Below are positions 24,459-32,759 of a stretch of 43,483 bases of DNA, piece after piece; the first letter of the stretch is position 1, and each line of letters starts with the position of its first letter. The translations under genes and the position numbers were made by a program. Under the pieces are notes generated by a model. It did no database searches, was not told the DNA's origin, and was given only the letters and a program-made list of their open reading frames with translations. The DNA comes from Streptosporangiaceae bacterium (GTDB taxonomy: Bacteria > Actinomycetota > Actinomycetes > Streptosporangiales > Streptosporangiaceae), in contig JASHUG010000337.1 in assembly GCA_030040155.1 (NCBI GenBank), positions 1 through 43,483 of the forward strand, read 5' to 3'.

Positions 24459-26080
24459 GAGGATCCGCCCCGGCTGGCTGGCGGCCGGCCGTAATCCCGC
24501 AGGTAGTCGGGCCGCTCGAACCCTGAGGTGTCGTAGCCGGGCTCGCCGAACAGCTCGGAGACCGAGGGGAACGGGCTGACCTTGGCTTGCTGCAGTCCCA
24601 GCTCGATGACGTTCGTCGCGAGGACATACGGCCTGCGGTCGGCCTCGAACCGGAGCACGTACGGCTGCTGGCGGTGCCGCTCGTAGGCGTCGCGATCACG
24701 ATAAACCTCGTAGAGGATCCGCTGCATCGGCGCGGAGGGCACCGCGTGCACGATGAACACCAGCGTGTCCACCTCGGACGCCCTGACCTTTTCCACAACC
24801 CGCTCGGTCAGCTGGTCGAACTCGTGCACACGGTCTTCCAGGAGCGTGTAGATGGCAATCTGCCCGAACAGGTCGGCCCGAGAACGGCCTCCGGCTGCCA
24901 GCTCGGCCTGGTACGCCAGCGCGCCGGCCGCACCGGCGGCCGGGCCGTCCCAGTCGGCTCTGGCGCCCCCGAGGTCAAGGTCGCCGGTCGCGACGACTCC
25001 ATCGTCGGCGTCGTCAAGCCCCGCGCCCGGCCCGTCGCGGCCGGCGTAGCGGTCATCGCGGGTGTGCCAGCCGTAGTCGTCTTGCGGCCCGGCATCGTCT
25101 TCCGGGTGGTACCGCCCGCCGTCGGGCACGTAGCGGTCGATGTCGCCGGTCTGATCCACTTCCGGCGCGTGACGCATGTCGTCCCAGTGCCCGTCATCGG
25201 CCCGGTCAAGGTCGGGCTGCCGCCGGGCCGGTCCGCGGTTCGGCGGGCCGCCGCGTCCCGCCGGTCCGCTCCGCTCGTCGCGGCCCCTGCCGCCCCCGGA
25301 GTCCCACGGCTCGTCACCGCTGCCCCATCCGCCGGCGGCGGTCGTGGGCATGTCGTCGGCTCCGCGGCCTTGCAGCGCCGCGACCCGCATACGTCCGATG
25401 TGGACGCCGGAAAACCAGGTCATCACGGCGGCCGCGGCGCACAGCAGCGTGAACAGGTGCTGGACGGGCAGGTTGCTGATGCGTTCATAGCTCGCCAGCA
25501 TGGCAAGCCCCGGGTAGGCCAGCACGAGCGCGGCCGCGCCCCCCGCCACCTGGGCGGGCAGCACCGCGTCCCAGCCGCGCTTGTCGGCCCGGCGCCCCAC
25601 GGTAATGATCGCGATTACCGCGATCAGAGCCGTGATCGGCCCGATCGCGAACATCAGGACCCACCTGGGCGGAGTCTCGTAGAAGACGGCCGGATCGGGC
25701 AAGTTCTTCGTGAAGGCGTCCGACGCGAGCTGGTCAAGCGACAGCACGACGAACGCGACTATTCCGACGGCGGGGATGTAGACCCTGGCGCAGAACCGGG
25801 CGGCGAGGGTCCGGCCCGCCACCTCCGACAGGGCCAGGACCAGGGCCAGCGGCGCGATCACCTGAGCGCCGAGTTCCATCGCGCGGAACTCGGCGCTGTC
25901 GAAGCCATCCAGGTAGCCAAGCGCTTGCGAGCCGAGGCTGATCAGCAGCCCGATAAGCGCGACTGAAAAGGCGACCAGGTCGATCCGCGGGCTGCGGAAA
26001 CAGCGCGCGAGCAGCACGCCGCTGCCGACAGCGGCCACCACGGCCCCTACCCCGGCGATGATCAGGAACTCAGAAGACAT
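24452..26080 (-). CDS. Membrane protein with C-terminal ABM-like domain
   Basis: 542 residues. About seven hydrophobic helices fill the first 235 residues. A hydrophilic acidic linker of about 150 residues follows, rich in Asp, Gly and Arg. The C-terminal 150 residues (FGQIAIYTLLEDRVHEFDQL, VFIVHAVPSAPM, ILYEVYRDRDAYERHRQQPYV) resemble an antibiotic-biosynthesis-monooxygenase-type dimeric alpha-beta barrel. The family link is by pattern only. It is divergent from the HAD gene and overlaps the glutaredoxin-like gene by 7 nt. A role in redox or quinone handling fits the neighbourhood but is inferred. Confidence 0.65.
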   Translation of the reverse strand: MSSEFLIIAGVGAVVAAVGSGVLLARCFRSPRIDLVAFSVALIGLLISLGSQALGYLDGFDSAEFRAMELGAQVIAPLALVLALSEVAGRTLAARFCARVYIPAVGIVAFVVLSLDQLASDAFTKNLPDPAVFYETPPRWVLMFAIGPITALIAVIAIITVGRRADKRGWDAVLPAQVAGGAAALVLAYPGLAMLASYERISNLPVQHLFTLLCAAAAVMTWFSGVHIGRMRVAALQGRGADDMPTTAAGGWGSGDEPWDSGGGRGRDERSGPAGRGGPPNRGPARRQPDLDRADDGHWDDMRHAPEVDQTGDIDRYVPDGGRYHPEDDAGPQDDYGWHTRDDRYAGRDGPGAGLDDADDGVVATGDLDLGGARADWDGPAAGAAGALAYQAELAAGGRSRADLFGQIAIYTLLEDRVHEFDQLTERVVEKVRASEVDTLVFIVHAVPSAPMQRILYEVYRDRDAYERHRQQPYVLRFEADRRPYVLATNVIELGLQQAKVSPFPSVSELFGEPGYDTSGFERPDYLRDYGRPPASRGGSSW

Positions 26081-26193
26081 TGCTGCCTATGGTGCACGAC
26101 TCCAGGCAATGATGCGACCCAAGGGGACAGTCGGGCCTCCCCGCAGCGCGCGAGGGAGAGTCGCGCCTGCAGGCCGCCGGTACGCTCGGTTAA

Positions 26194-27108
26194 GTGACAG
26201 GCGGGACCGGCAGGAGCACGGCCACCAGGAACGGCGCCATTCTCCGGCTACGCCGGGCCGGAAGGCGGGCCGAGGAGGCGGGCGAGGCCGCGGCGGCCGC
26301 GGCCGAGGTCCAGCACCCGCCGCCGGTTCCCGACCCGACCGCGGCTGCGTTTTTCGACGTCGACAACACCCTGATGCGGGGCGCGTCCATCTATCACTTC
26401 GCCCGCGGCCTCGCCGCGCGCGGCATGTTCGGGCCCAGAGAACTCGCCCGGCTCACCTGGGGCCAGCTCGCATTCCGGTTCGGTGGCAGTGAAAACTTCG
26501 ATCACATCGACGCGGCCAGGGAAGCGGCACTCGCATTCGTGGCCGGCCACGAGGTCGCCGACATCGTCAGCCTCGGCGAGGAGATCTACGACGACACGAT
26601 GGCCGACCGCATCTGGGAGGGCGCCAGGAAACTGACCCAGCGACACCTCGATGCGGGTCAGCGGGTATGGCTCGTGACCGCCACCCCGGTCGAGCTGGCG
26701 AGCATCTTGGCCCGCCGCCTAGGTCTGACCGGGGCGCTTGGCACCGTGGCCGAGTCGTCCGCCGGTGTCTACACCGGCAGGCTCGTCGGCGGGCTGCTGC
26801 ACGGCGAGGCGAAGGCCGCCGCGGTGCAGGCGCTGGCCCGGCGCGAGGGCCTGGACCTGTCCCGGTCGAGCGCGTACAGCGATTCGGTCAACGACCTGCC
26901 GATGCTCGAACTGGTCGGGCACCCAAATGTCGTCAATCCGGACGCGCGGCTGCGAGCCGAGGCACGGCGACGGAACTGGCCGGTACACGACTTCAGGTCA
27001 GGCCGGCGTGTCGCGATGATCGCCCTGCCGGTCGCGGCCGGCGCCGGAGCGCTGGCGGGCGGCGCGGCCGCGGCAGTCGCTCTGCGCCGCCGCCGGGCGG
27101 CCGGCTAG
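26194..27108 (+). CDS. HAD-superfamily (HAD-IB) phosphatase with C-terminal membrane anchor
   Basis: 304 residues. HAD motif I is FFDVDNTLMRG (about 52-62), motif II lies in VWLVTATPVEL, the Lys in GEAKAAAVQAL and motif IV in SDSVNDLPMLELVG. It fits the subfamily IB hydrolases related to phosphoserine phosphatase. The last 30 residues are a single hydrophobic helix and RRRR tail, so the enzyme may sit at the membrane. GTG 26194 has no Shine-Dalgarno, but TACGCT (26181-26186) ends 7 nt before it, indicating a leaderless start. It converges on an acyltransferase gene. Confidence 0.9.
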   Translation: MTGGTGRSTATRNGAILRLRRAGRRAEEAGEAAAAAAEVQHPPPVPDPTAAAFFDVDNTLMRGASIYHFARGLAARGMFGPRELARLTWGQLAFRFGGSENFDHIDAAREAALAFVAGHEVADIVSLGEEIYDDTMADRIWEGARKLTQRHLDAGQRVWLVTATPVELASILARRLGLTGALGTVAESSAGVYTGRLVGGLLHGEAKAAAVQALARREGLDLSRSSAYSDSVNDLPMLELVGHPNVVNPDARLRAEARRRNWPVHDFRSGRRVAMIALPVAAGAGALAGGAAAAVALRRRRAAG

Positions 27109-27124
27109 CTACCACTCTCCCGGG

Positions 27125-27985
27125 CTACCCGAATGCCGGACCACGCTCGGCAACCAGCGCCTCAAGCCTGTCCTGAATGGTGTCCCGCACCTGGTCGGCC
27201 AGCTTCGCCACGGCGATCTCGTCCGACTCGGCTTCGGGTGGCCCGGCCATAACCGGCTCGCTGAACTCGATGATCCACCTGGACGGCAGCGGCACCGCGC
27301 CGACCAGACCCAGCCAGGGGAAGAGCGGCGTCAGCGGAAAGTACGGCAGCCCCAGGGCCCTGGCGAGTGGCTCGGAGTTCCCGATCATCGGATAGATCTC
27401 TTCCGCGCCGACAATCGCGCACGGGATGATCGGGGCGCCGGCTTGCAGGGCCGTGCGGGCGAATCCGCCACGGCCAAATCGCTGCAGCCGGTACCGCTGG
27501 CTGAACGGCTTGCCGGTTCCCTTGAAGCCCTCGGGGAACACCCCGACGAGCTCGCCCGCGGCCAGGAGCTGATGTGCCTGTTCCGGGTCAGCCTTCGTAT
27601 GGCCGCTGCGGCGGGCGAGCGAGGCGAGAACGGGCACGGAGTAGATCATGTCGGCACCCAGCAGCCGAAGGTTGCGGTGCTGCGGGTGCTCGGCGTGAAT
27701 CCCGGCCTGGAGCATGATCGCGTCTACCGGCAGCACACCGGAGTGGTTGGCCACGACCAGCGCAGCTCCGTCAGCGGGGATGTGCTGCAATCCGCGCATC
27801 TGGATCTGGAACCAGTGCCGGTAGAGCGCCAGCGCTGCCGGCATGAGCACGGCCGAGTTGAACTCGGGATCAAAGCCGAACTCGTCGACCTGGTATCCGC
27901 CTTGCAGCCGCCGCAGCGCGAAGTCGGCGAGACCGGCTAGCTGGTCCCGCCAGCCGCGTGAACGCCCGGGCGGCCGGCCCATCAT
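27125..27985 (-). CDS. Lysophospholipid/MGAT-like acyltransferase
   Basis: 286 residues. The motif NHSGVLPVDAIML has the acyltransferase His and Asp in an H-x6-D spacing, typical of the MGAT-like branch rather than classic HX4D PlsC. FPEGFKGTGK is the second acceptor-binding block, and PIIPCAIVGAEEIYP the later one. It likely acylates a lysophospholipid or diacylglycerol-type acceptor at the membrane. The ATG at 27985 is followed by a second in-frame ATG. Its immediate upstream neighbour is the bS22 gene; no epimerase gene lies between, as is found in some relatives. Confidence 0.9.
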   Translation of the reverse strand: MMGRPPGRSRGWRDQLAGLADFALRRLQGGYQVDEFGFDPEFNSAVLMPAALALYRHWFQIQMRGLQHIPADGAALVVANHSGVLPVDAIMLQAGIHAEHPQHRNLRLLGADMIYSVPVLASLARRSGHTKADPEQAHQLLAAGELVGVFPEGFKGTGKPFSQRYRLQRFGRGGFARTALQAGAPIIPCAIVGAEEIYPMIGNSEPLARALGLPYFPLTPLFPWLGLVGAVPLPSRWIIEFSEPVMAGPPEAESDEIAVAKLADQVRDTIQDRLEALVAERGPAFG

Positions 27986-28115
27986 CGGCCCGGCCAGCCA
28001 GTGGGCACACGGGCGGCCTCGTCAGTCCCGGTGCCAGGGAGCGCAGCTGCCCTCATAGCTTGACCTGCGTCGCCTACGGCTGCCCGGCCACCATGGACAG
28101 CCGATGGCAGCCCCG

Positions 28116-28214
28116 TTACTTCTTGTTCCTGCGCTGAACGCGCGTCTTGCGCAGCAGCTTGCGGTGCTTCTTCTTAGCCATCCGCTTGCGCCGCTTCTTG
28201 ATGACTGAACCCAC
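28116..28214 (-). CDS. Small ribosomal protein bS22 (AURKAIP1/COX24-like)
   Basis: 32 residues, almost wholly basic, with [17 protein letters not shown] and TRVQRRNKK matching the actinobacterial bS22 protein. It sits in the 30S subunit in mycobacteria. GTG at 28214 gives the conserved [10 protein letters not shown] start; the longer frame upstream to 28427 lacks similarity. It is a very short gene that automated calls often miss. Confidence 0.9.
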   Translation of the reverse strand: MGSVIKKRRKRMAKKKHRKLLRKTRVQRRNKK

Positions 28215-28310
28215 GGGACCACCCTCGCTTGTTTCCATGGCTGACGGGCATGCCCATGCACATGCTCGCCTCGCGGGCGGCCGGGCAACATGCCAACGCC
28301 ACAGCGTACC

Positions 28311-28352
28311 TCCGCGGGGGGATTCGGGGGGGGTCGTCCCCCCGAGCAGACA
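28311..28352. repeat. GC-rich palindromic repeat (locus B, inverted)
   Basis: The minus strand reads CTCGGGGGGACGACCCCC, an extended C-run and GAA, like locus A at 21721 with small changes. It is in the 291-bp gap between bS22 and the excisionase-like gene. It is single copy here. Confidence 0.75.
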
Positions 28353-28392
28353 CCCCAACGAATGGCCCGGCATCGGCCAGCACTCAGACATC

Positions 28393-28411
28393 CGCCGGCG
28401 TGCCGCCGGCG
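28393..28411 (-). terminator. Possible terminator hairpin after excisionase-like gene
   Basis: CGCCGGC (28393-28399) pairs perfectly with GCCGGCG (28405-28411) around GTGCC, a 7-bp stem about 95 bp beyond the end of the excisionase-like gene. No T-tract follows. Confidence 0.45.
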
Positions 28412-28505
28412 AGCGGCGTGTCGGCAAGATGCTCAGGCTCCCGCATCCAGCGCCTAGTCCCCTCCAGATCTACGTTGAGCGACCGGTCGCAGGGCCGGAG
28501 CGGAG

Positions 28506-28709
28506 CTAGCCGGAGCCGACGAAAGCTTCCTTCAGGTAGTCACTCACCGCCCGTTCCGGCACCCGGAACGACCGGCCGACCCTGATCGCCTCTAGCTCGC
28601 CGGAATGCACAAGCCGGTAGACGGTCATCTTGGAAACACGCATGATCGCGGCCACTTCGGCCACGGTCAGGAACCTGACATCGCTGAGCGGAGTAGCTTC
28701 TGCTGCCAT
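28506..28709 (-). CDS. Excisionase/BldC-like helix-turn-helix protein
   Basis: 67 residues. LTVAEVAAIMRVSKMTVYRL forms the helix-turn-helix, and GELEAIRVGRSFRVPERAV the wing, as in the excisionase family. Streptomyces has a similar gene next to bS22. It is distinct from bldC at the start of the window, but shares the fold. It lies between bS22 and proC on the same strand. Likely a DNA-binding regulator; targets unknown. Confidence 0.9.
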   Translation of the reverse strand: MAAEATPLSDVRFLTVAEVAAIMRVSKMTVYRLVHSGELEAIRVGRSFRVPERAVSDYLKEAFVGSG

Positions 28710-28935
28710 TGGTAGCCCTCTTCCGACCGACCTGGCACGCCACGCGGGAGCGGCGCATCAGTCACGCCCGTCTCCAGCGTAAGTCCTGTATGGAAAAGGG
28801 CAACCCGTGCGAGCCCTGCCAATTCACCGAGCCGATCTACAGCGGCACCGGCCGCCGTTCCCGTGTCATTCCTTACGTGCCCGCGTGGTGCACCAGCGCC
28901 GGGCCGGCTGGCGGCGGCCCGTTGCGGCGGCCCGG

Positions 28936-29733
28936 TTAGCCGGCACCGAGCTCCCGGCCCCGGTCCCTGGCGGCCTCGATCGCCGCGAGGACCGCCGCCC
29001 TGACGCCGTGTCGCTCCAGTTCCCTGATGGCGTTGATGGTCGTGCCGCCGGGCGAGGTCACTGCCTCGCGCAGCAGCACCGGATGCTCGCCGGAATCTCG
29101 CAGCATCGTTGCCGCTCCGAATACGGCCTGCTTGACCATTTCCAGGGCACTCGATCGCGGCATTCCGAGCAGGATTCCCGCGTCGACCATCGCTTCTACC
29201 AGGAAATACACATAGGCGGGACCGCTGCCGGATAGCGCCGTGGCCGCGTCCTGCTGCGACTCGGGGATCCGGAGCACCTTGCCGACCGGGCGCAGCAGCT
29301 GCTCGGCCAGGCGCAGGTGCTCCTCGGCGGCGTGCGGACCCGGCGAGACGACGCTCATGGCCTCGTCGACCAGCACCGGGGTGTTGGACATCACCCGGAC
29401 GACCGGAACGTCCCCGGCCAGCGCGCGGCCTATGAACGCCGTGGTGATCCCGGCCGCGACCGAGATCACGAGCTTGTCAGCCGTCACGGCCGGGCGGATC
29501 TCGTCCAGCAGGGCACCCATGTCCTGCGGCTTCACCGCGATGACCAGAGTCTGCCCGCGTTGCGCGGCGGGCACGGCCGACAGGACCTCGATGCCGTAGG
29601 CGTCCCGCAACTGCTGGGCCCGGCCATCACGCCGGACGGCGGCGATGATCTCGCCGGGCGCCACGACCCCGGCTCGCAGCAGCCCAGAGATCAGCGCCTC
29701 GCCCATCTGCCCGGCGCCCAGCACGGCAATCAC
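28936..29733 (-). CDS. proC: Pyrroline-5-carboxylate reductase
   Basis: 265 residues, standard length. N-terminal Rossmann motif LGAGQMGEALISGLL, VIAVKPQDM in the middle, and the C-terminal LREAVTSPGGTTINAI that binds the substrate. It makes the last step of proline synthesis. GTG 29733 was chosen; TAGCAT (29740-29745) ends 6 nt upstream, so the mRNA is probably leaderless. It follows proline dehydrogenase by about 45 nt, so synthesis and breakdown of proline are adjacent. Confidence 0.96.
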   Translation of the reverse strand: MIAVLGAGQMGEALISGLLRAGVVAPGEIIAAVRRDGRAQQLRDAYGIEVLSAVPAAQRGQTLVIAVKPQDMGALLDEIRPAVTADKLVISVAAGITTAFIGRALAGDVPVVRVMSNTPVLVDEAMSVVSPGPHAAEEHLRLAEQLLRPVGKVLRIPESQQDAATALSGSGPAYVYFLVEAMVDAGILLGMPRSSALEMVKQAVFGAATMLRDSGEHPVLLREAVTSPGGTTINAIRELERHGVRAAVLAAIEAARDRGRELGAG

Positions 29734-29777
29734 CCTGGCATGCTATCGAGGCGGTACTCGCCTCAGCCGGGGCCGGG

Positions 29778-30713
29778 CTAGTGGCGGGTGGCCAGTGCCC
29801 TCAGGAAGAACGCCAGGTTCGCCGGCCGCTCCGCCAGGCGGCGAACCAGGTAGCCGTACCAGTCGCTGCCATAGGGCAGGTACACGCGCACCCGCGCGCC
29901 CTCGGCGGCGAGCCTGGACTGCTCGGCCGGCCTGATCCCGTACAGCATCTGAAATTCGAAGCTGTCCTGACCTCGTCCGCTCTGGCGGGCCTTCGCTCCG
30001 CCGATCGCGATCAGCCGGGGATCATGCGTGGCCAGCATCGGATAACCGGGCCCGTCAAGCAGAACCCGCATACACCTGGCGTAGGACAGGTCGACGTCCG
30101 CCTTCGCGGCCAGCCCGACGCCTTCCGGCGCCTTATATGCGCCCTTGCACAGCCGGACCCTCGATCCGGCGGTGGCCAGCTCCCTGCAGTCGTCAGCGCT
30201 GCGGCGCAGGTAGGACTGGATGACGCAGCCAAGATCGGGGAAGTCGGCCCGGAGTTCGGCCACCAGGCGCAGCGTCGGCTCAACCCGCGGGTGGTCCTCC
30301 ATATCGATGGTGACCGTGGTTCCCGTGTTCCTCGCGACGGCCGCGATCTTCGCGATGTTCTCCATCGCCGTCTTCTCACCGTGGTCGGCGAGGCCGAGAC
30401 CGACCGCTGTCGGCTTGACCGAGACCTCAGCTCGGCCTCCGCCGGCCAGGCCCGCCGCGGATAGCTGGCGGAGAAGCCGGATGTACTCCTCCGCCACACC
30501 CGCGGCCTGCTCGGGATCGTGTGTGTCCTCGCCGAGGAAGTCGACGCTGACATCGAGACCGCCGGCTATCAGCCGGCCGGAGACAGCGAGCGCGTCGGCG
30601 GCCGTCTCGCCCGCAACAAACCTGGCCACGACATCGCGCGTGAGCGGGTTTGCCATGATCAGCTCACGAGCCTGAGTACTGGCCGACAGGGCCAGGAGCG
30701 CTTGGCGCAGCAC
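29778..30713 (-). CDS. Proline dehydrogenase
   Basis: 311 residues, the size of a monofunctional PRODH. FAD-barrel motifs are LRRSADDCREL, VRLCKGAYKAPEGV, EFQMLYGIRPAEQ and YLPYGSDWYGYLVRRL. It oxidises proline to pyrroline-5-carboxylate and passes electrons to quinone. GTG 30713 follows GGAGG at 8 nt. No P5C dehydrogenase domain is fused. It lies directly upstream of proC on the same strand and downstream of ygfZ. Confidence 0.95.
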   Translation of the reverse strand: MLRQALLALSASTQARELIMANPLTRDVVARFVAGETAADALAVSGRLIAGGLDVSVDFLGEDTHDPEQAAGVAEEYIRLLRQLSAAGLAGGGRAEVSVKPTAVGLGLADHGEKTAMENIAKIAAVARNTGTTVTIDMEDHPRVEPTLRLVAELRADFPDLGCVIQSYLRRSADDCRELATAGSRVRLCKGAYKAPEGVGLAAKADVDLSYARCMRVLLDGPGYPMLATHDPRLIAIGGAKARQSGRGQDSFEFQMLYGIRPAEQSRLAAEGARVRVYLPYGSDWYGYLVRRLAERPANLAFFLRALATRH

Positions 30714-30757
30714 CGCGGTGACCTCCAGGGAACGGCGTTGTTCGCTGTCGGCTCAGG

Positions 30758-31795
30758 CTACTCGCGAGGACGGCCGATCATGGCGTTACGCGGGCGTTTG
30801 AGCGTGATCTGGACGTTGGCCCCCGCATCGGGCGAGACGATGACTTCCTGGGCCGCGGCTATGCCATCGGCCTGCAGTGCCGCCTCAGTCGGCACTGTCC
30901 GCTTGACCAGGGCCAGCGCTATCGGACCGAGTTCGTAGTGACGAGCCGAGGATCCGACGAAGCCCACGTCGGCGCCGCCAAGCCGAACGGAGCTGGCCCG
31001 GCCGGGCAGCCGGTCCTCGCTGCCATCCAGGTGCAGGAGCACCAGCCGCCGCGGCGGGTGGCCCAGGTTGTGCACGCGGGCCACCGTCTCCTGGCCCCGA
31101 TAGCAGCCCTTGTTCAGATGCACGGCCGACTCGATCCAGCCGACCTCGTGCGGGATCGTGCGCTGATCGGTGTCCAGTCCGAGCCGTGGCCGCCCGGCCG
31201 CGATCCGGAGTGCCTCGTGCGCCCACATGCCGGCCAGCGCGGCCCCAGAAGACCGCAGCCGGGCCACTGCTTCGGGCAGGCTCGCCCTGGCGATGATGAG
31301 GTCTGTTGAGGCATCGGTTCTGATCTGCGCCTGGGTTGCGATGTCGAATTGGTCTGGAGTGGCCGAACCCAGCAGCGTTAGCACGGCGTAGTCGGCCGAC
31401 ACATCCTCCACCTCGACCCGCAGCATGAACTTCATCGAGGTCAGGAATTCCAGCAGCCCGGCAGCGGTACCTGGCTCGACGTGGGCCCAGATGGTGTCGC
31501 CGTCATCGGTGAGTGTCAGATGATGCTCGATACGGCCCTGCGGGCTCAGCACCAGCGTCTGCGCCCCCTCCCCTGGCGCGAGCCGCTCCACGTGCTGCGT
31601 CGACAGGCTGTGCAGCCAGCCGAGCCGGTCAGGGCCGGAGATCCTCAGGACCGGCCGGTTCGAGACGTCCACGACGCCCCATCCGGCCACGATGGCGCGC
31701 TGCTCGGCGTACGGGTCGCCGTAGTGGGCCGCGACTCCGGCGTCGGGCGGGTCGGCCGGCACGGCCCCAGGCTCGGATAGCAACGGGCTGTTCAC
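30758..31795 (-). CDS. ygfZ: YgfZ/GcvT-like folate-binding protein
   Basis: 345 residues. The KGCYRGQETVAR segment is the signature of YgfZ proteins, which help iron-sulfur cluster enzymes in a folate-dependent way. The overall GcvT fold is visible. GTG 31795 has TAGCCT (31802-31807) ending 6 nt upstream, so the mRNA is probably leaderless. The tandem palindromic repeat of locus C lies 35 bp upstream. It neighbours a Fur-family regulator. Confidence 0.92.
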   Translation of the reverse strand: MNSPLLSEPGAVPADPPDAGVAAHYGDPYAEQRAIVAGWGVVDVSNRPVLRISGPDRLGWLHSLSTQHVERLAPGEGAQTLVLSPQGRIEHHLTLTDDGDTIWAHVEPGTAAGLLEFLTSMKFMLRVEVEDVSADYAVLTLLGSATPDQFDIATQAQIRTDASTDLIIARASLPEAVARLRSSGAALAGMWAHEALRIAAGRPRLGLDTDQRTIPHEVGWIESAVHLNKGCYRGQETVARVHNLGHPPRRLVLLHLDGSEDRLPGRASSVRLGGADVGFVGSSARHYELGPIALALVKRTVPTEAALQADGIAAAQEVIVSPDAGANVQITLKRPRNAMIGRPRE

Positions 31796-31829
31796 GGTCT
31801 AAGGCTATGTGGCGCGGCGCGTTCTGGCA

Positions 31830-31931
31830 GTGCTAGCCCGGGGGGCGACCCCCGGAACCCCCGACGGCCTACGGCCGGCAGTGCTAGCCCGGGGGGCGAC
31901 CCCCGGAACCCCCGACGGCCTACGGCCGGCA
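31830..31931. repeat. Tandem 51-bp GC-rich repeat (locus C, fur end)
   Basis: Two near-identical copies begin at 31830 and 31881 (GTGCTAGCCCGGGGGG then CGACCCCCGGAACC). The palindrome has GGGGG-GCGA-CCCCC. The second copy contains the stop codon and last residues of the Fur-family gene; the first lies in the fur-ygfZ gap. They are like locus A and B elements. Confidence 0.9.
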
Positions 31932-32333
31932 GGAGGAGCACAGCCCGAACACCGTCAGGTGGCCGACGTCGGTGAGGAAGCCCTCGGTCTGCTCCAGCGC
32001 GGTCACCAGGGGCGCCGCGGCGGACTTGTCGATCTCCGTGATCCGTTCGCACTGCTGGCAGACGAGGTGCACGTGCTGGGCTTCAGCGGCCAGGTGATAG
32101 CGCGGCGCGCCGTGGCTGAGATGCGTGTGCGTGACCAAGCCGACCTGCTCGAGCAGCTCGAGCGTCCGGTAGACGGTAGACACGTTCACCCCGCGAGCGG
32201 TCAGCCGGACGTCCGCGAAGATCTCCTCGGGGGTCGCGTGCTTAAGCCGGGATACGGCTTCGAGCACCAGCTGGCGCTGTGGGGTGACGCGATATCCGCT
32301 AGCCCGCAGCGTGTCATCCCACTTCTGCGACAT
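31920..32333 (-). CDS. Fur-family metal regulator, Nur-like
   Basis: 137 residues. The winged helix GYRVTPQRQLVLEAV...VNVSTVYRTLELLEQVGLV and metal-binding THTHLSHGAPRYHL precede HVHLVCQQCERI and a second CXXC at the end (LCSSC). This follows Streptomyces Nur, the nickel-responsive regulator, more than Zur, but the metal cannot be read from sequence alone. ATG 32333 has TACACT (32340-32345) ending 6 nt upstream, so a leaderless start. The 3' end lies inside the locus C repeat. It diverges from the short leader ORF. Confidence 0.85.
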   Translation of the reverse strand: MSQKWDDTLRASGYRVTPQRQLVLEAVSRLKHATPEEIFADVRLTARGVNVSTVYRTLELLEQVGLVTHTHLSHGAPRYHLAAEAQHVHLVCQQCERITEIDKSAAAPLVTALEQTEGFLTDVGHLTVFGLCSSCRP

Positions 32334-32413
32334 ACACCGAGTGTAGTGACGGCCGGGCGATAACGCGCTTGCCTGCGGTGGCCGTCGTGACATAACGTTC
32401 GGGCTATCGCAGG

Positions 32414-32427
32414 AAAGGAGGTGGTCC
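32414..32427 (+). promoter_or_regulatory. Exceptionally long Shine-Dalgarno
   Basis: AAAGGAGGTGGTCC matches the complement of the 16S rRNA tail (AAAGGAGGTGATCC) over 14 nt with a single G-U. The preceding G extends it to 15. It ends 6 nt before the ATG of the short ORF at 32434. Confidence 0.85.
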
Positions 32428-32433
32428 AACAGA

Positions 32434-32472
32434 ATGCATAGATGTCGGACTTGCGAGGTGGCTGTCAGCTAG
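32434..32472 (+). CDS. 12-residue Cys-containing leader peptide candidate
   Basis: The frame ATG...TAG encodes MHRCRTCEVAVS. It has a CRTC (CxxC) pair and the strongest Shine-Dalgarno in the window. A GC-rich stem (CCGCCGCC / GGCGGCGG) begins right after its stop codon. It lies 287 bp upstream of the G1 peptidase gene and diverges from fur. Such an arrangement suits a translated leader that controls downstream expression, perhaps by cysteine or metal supply. No family is recognised. Confidence 0.55.
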   Translation: MHRCRTCEVAVS

Positions 32473-32650
32473 CCGCCGCCTGCGTGAAGCCTGAGCGCTG
32501 CTGAGGTGATGGCGGCGGTTGGCTAATTCACGGCAGACACCGGACCCCCGGGCCGACCGGCCTGTCCAGCCGGTCCCCGTTGGCCAGACCTACCTTTCGG
32601 TGAGTTTGTGCTGCGGGAGAAGTCCGGGGGCTTCTGCTTTCCCGGCTCAC
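32473..32650 (+). promoter_or_regulatory. Structured leader RNA with three stems
   Basis: CCGCCGCC (32473-32480) pairs with GGCGGCGG (32511-32518); GACCGGC (32555-32561) with GCCGGTC (32569-32575); and CGGGA (32614-32618) with TCCCG (32640-32644), enclosed by GTGAG (32600-32604) and CTCAC (32646-32650). It does not match a riboswitch class I can name. It separates the leader ORF from the G1 peptidase gene. Confidence 0.5.
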
Positions 32651-32759
32651 TGCACCCTCGTAACGGGATAATGACAAGTGCCCGGCCAGCCCACTGCCCA
32701 GGGGTGCACTGACAGCAACGAAGGCCGGCCCGGTATCGCCTGGACGAGGAAGCCCTCCC

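Noticed and set aside
28215-28427. N-terminal extension of the bS22 gene
   Set aside because: The added residues are low-complexity and include the palindromic repeat; homologs begin at the GTG at 28214.
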